A stretch of 64,000 nucleotides of DNA, taken from contig PQWQ01000001.1 of NCBI GenBank assembly GCA_002943765.1, positions 4,871,501-4,935,500 of the forward strand, written 5' to 3'. The number at the start of each line of letters is the position of its first letter. Position 1 is the stretch's first letter. A program made the position numbers and the translations under genes. The DNA is from Psoroptes ovis. Lineage: Eukaryota; Arthropoda; Arachnida; Sarcoptiformes; Psoroptidae. Below, one piece after another: positions 63,174-64,000 of this stretch. Under the pieces are notes generated by a model. That model saw nothing but the letters and a program-made list of their open reading frames with translations, was not told where the DNA came from and searched no databases.

Positions 63174-64000
63174 GTGAGTATTAATATGTCAAAATTTTTA
63201 AAAATAAAAATTCTTATACATGAAACATCATTGATCGAGAAAAGCAAAATTTTCGTTTATTCATTGATTGCACTGACATTAATCATTATTATTAATCGAT
63301 TTAAAATCGTTGCTTATTTGCGATTTACCAAACAATGTTTATGGCTTGTCAATCAATCGACACAATTAATCAATCATTTGTCATAGAAAACAAAAATTAT
63401 CAAATTAATCGACGAACGAACGAATGGATTAATATTATCTTTGAGTTTGAGTGTTTGTGTGTGCATTTTTTCCCATTTGCTTTCTATTGATTAAATGAAC
63501 TGAGAATTTAATTTATGATTATCGATTTATTCAAAATCGATATAATTTCATTGATAGATTAGATAAGAAATTGTTTTTTGAATTTACCGCTAAAAATTGA
63601 AATTCAAGTGGTTTCATTTTTTCATTTTCAATTCTTTCCTATAATTTTTGCTTATCTTTGCATGTGCACTTGCCTTGCATATTTTCACATGATAATGGTA
63701 TAACTTTATGTATTTTCTAATTGATAACATGGTATTATTGATTATTTTTTTAAAAAAATGATAAGAGATTCAAAATATAAGAAATTGATGATAATCATTG
63801 ATTGATTTGTATTGAATTGATATGTAATTCAAACTATTAGGGCATAGATTTTTTTTTAAACCAGAAATTTTAAACAAAAATTTGAATTAATATCAAAATA
63901 CTTGTTGAATTGATTTCGAATCGATTTGAATATGATGCATTGATTTGTTCCTATTTTTTTTTATTATTTGATTGATTCATTTCATCCAATTTTATCGAGT
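63174..64000. other. A/T-rich right edge, no gene supported
   Basis: Contains only a short plus-strand frame of 66 residues (63,186-63,386) with one hydrophobic segment and no known motif. It may be the first intron of a gene starting near 63,148. Confidence 0.45.

Noticed and set aside
1..64000. tRNA, rRNA or snRNA genes
   Set aside because: I scanned for GGTTCRA-type T-arm words and cloverleaf context and saw none; a covariance-model search would be decisive and was not possible.

Overview
The window is eukaryotic nuclear DNA. It is very A/T-rich, its genes have many GT-AG introns of mostly about 60-90 bp, and the proteins are animal housekeeping proteins carrying poly-Asn/Gln tracts and A/T-ending codons. 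Together with arthropod-type families (one Tao kinase, one fused PAPS synthetase, one Gfat, a GPI-anchored Ly6 protein), this fits a small-genome arthropod. My best guess is an astigmatid mite (dust, scab or storage mite); this is inferred from style, not proven.

Layout. (1) Positions 1-28,040 are gene-poor. A minus-strand coding exon runs off the left edge (1-317), and a minus-strand first coding exon with a signal peptide or signal anchor lies at 27,752-28,040. Between them are 27 kb of A/T-rich DNA with microsatellites, oligo(A/T) tracts, hairpins, two copies of a 74-76 bp palindromic mariner-type MITE and a few G/C-raised islands. (2) Positions 28,876-36,974 hold an intronless Integrator subunit gene (INTS7, +) tail-to-tail with a 12-exon Tao kinase gene (-). 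(3) Positions 36,975-44,697 form a second gene-poor gap. (4) Positions 44,698-50,585 are compact: NCBP2 (-), TFB2M (-), NUBP1 (+, sharing a 176 bp divergent promoter with TFB2M) and bifunctional PAPS synthetase (-). (5) Positions 54,069-62,293 hold glutamine:fructose-6-phosphate amidotransferase (+, 9 exons), a previously hidden three-exon Ly6/three-finger GPI protein (-) and ORC3 (-). (6) The last 1.7 kb may hold a promoter and 5' untranslated exon of a plus-strand gene beyond the window.

The spliced genes with exons given were rebuilt by hand; every exon sum is divisible by three and reading frames join cleanly across every junction, which is strong internal evidence. Functionally they are housekeeping genes: RNA 3'-end processing and cap binding (INTS7, NCBP2), mitochondrial transcription (TFB2M), cytosolic Fe-S assembly (NUBP1), activated sulfate (PAPSS), hexosamine and chitin precursors (GFPT), replication origin recognition (ORC3) and stress/Hippo signalling (Tao). 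PAPSS and GFPT both supply precursors for extracellular glycans and are divergently arranged, but a 3.5 kb spacer separates them, so co-regulation is only a suggestion.

I found no convincing new multi-gene system. The best leads are the MITE pair, an in-frame cassette exon candidate in GFPT, the hidden Ly6 gene, the orphan signal-peptide exon facing a gene desert, and the Asn/Gln-rich linker in Tao.
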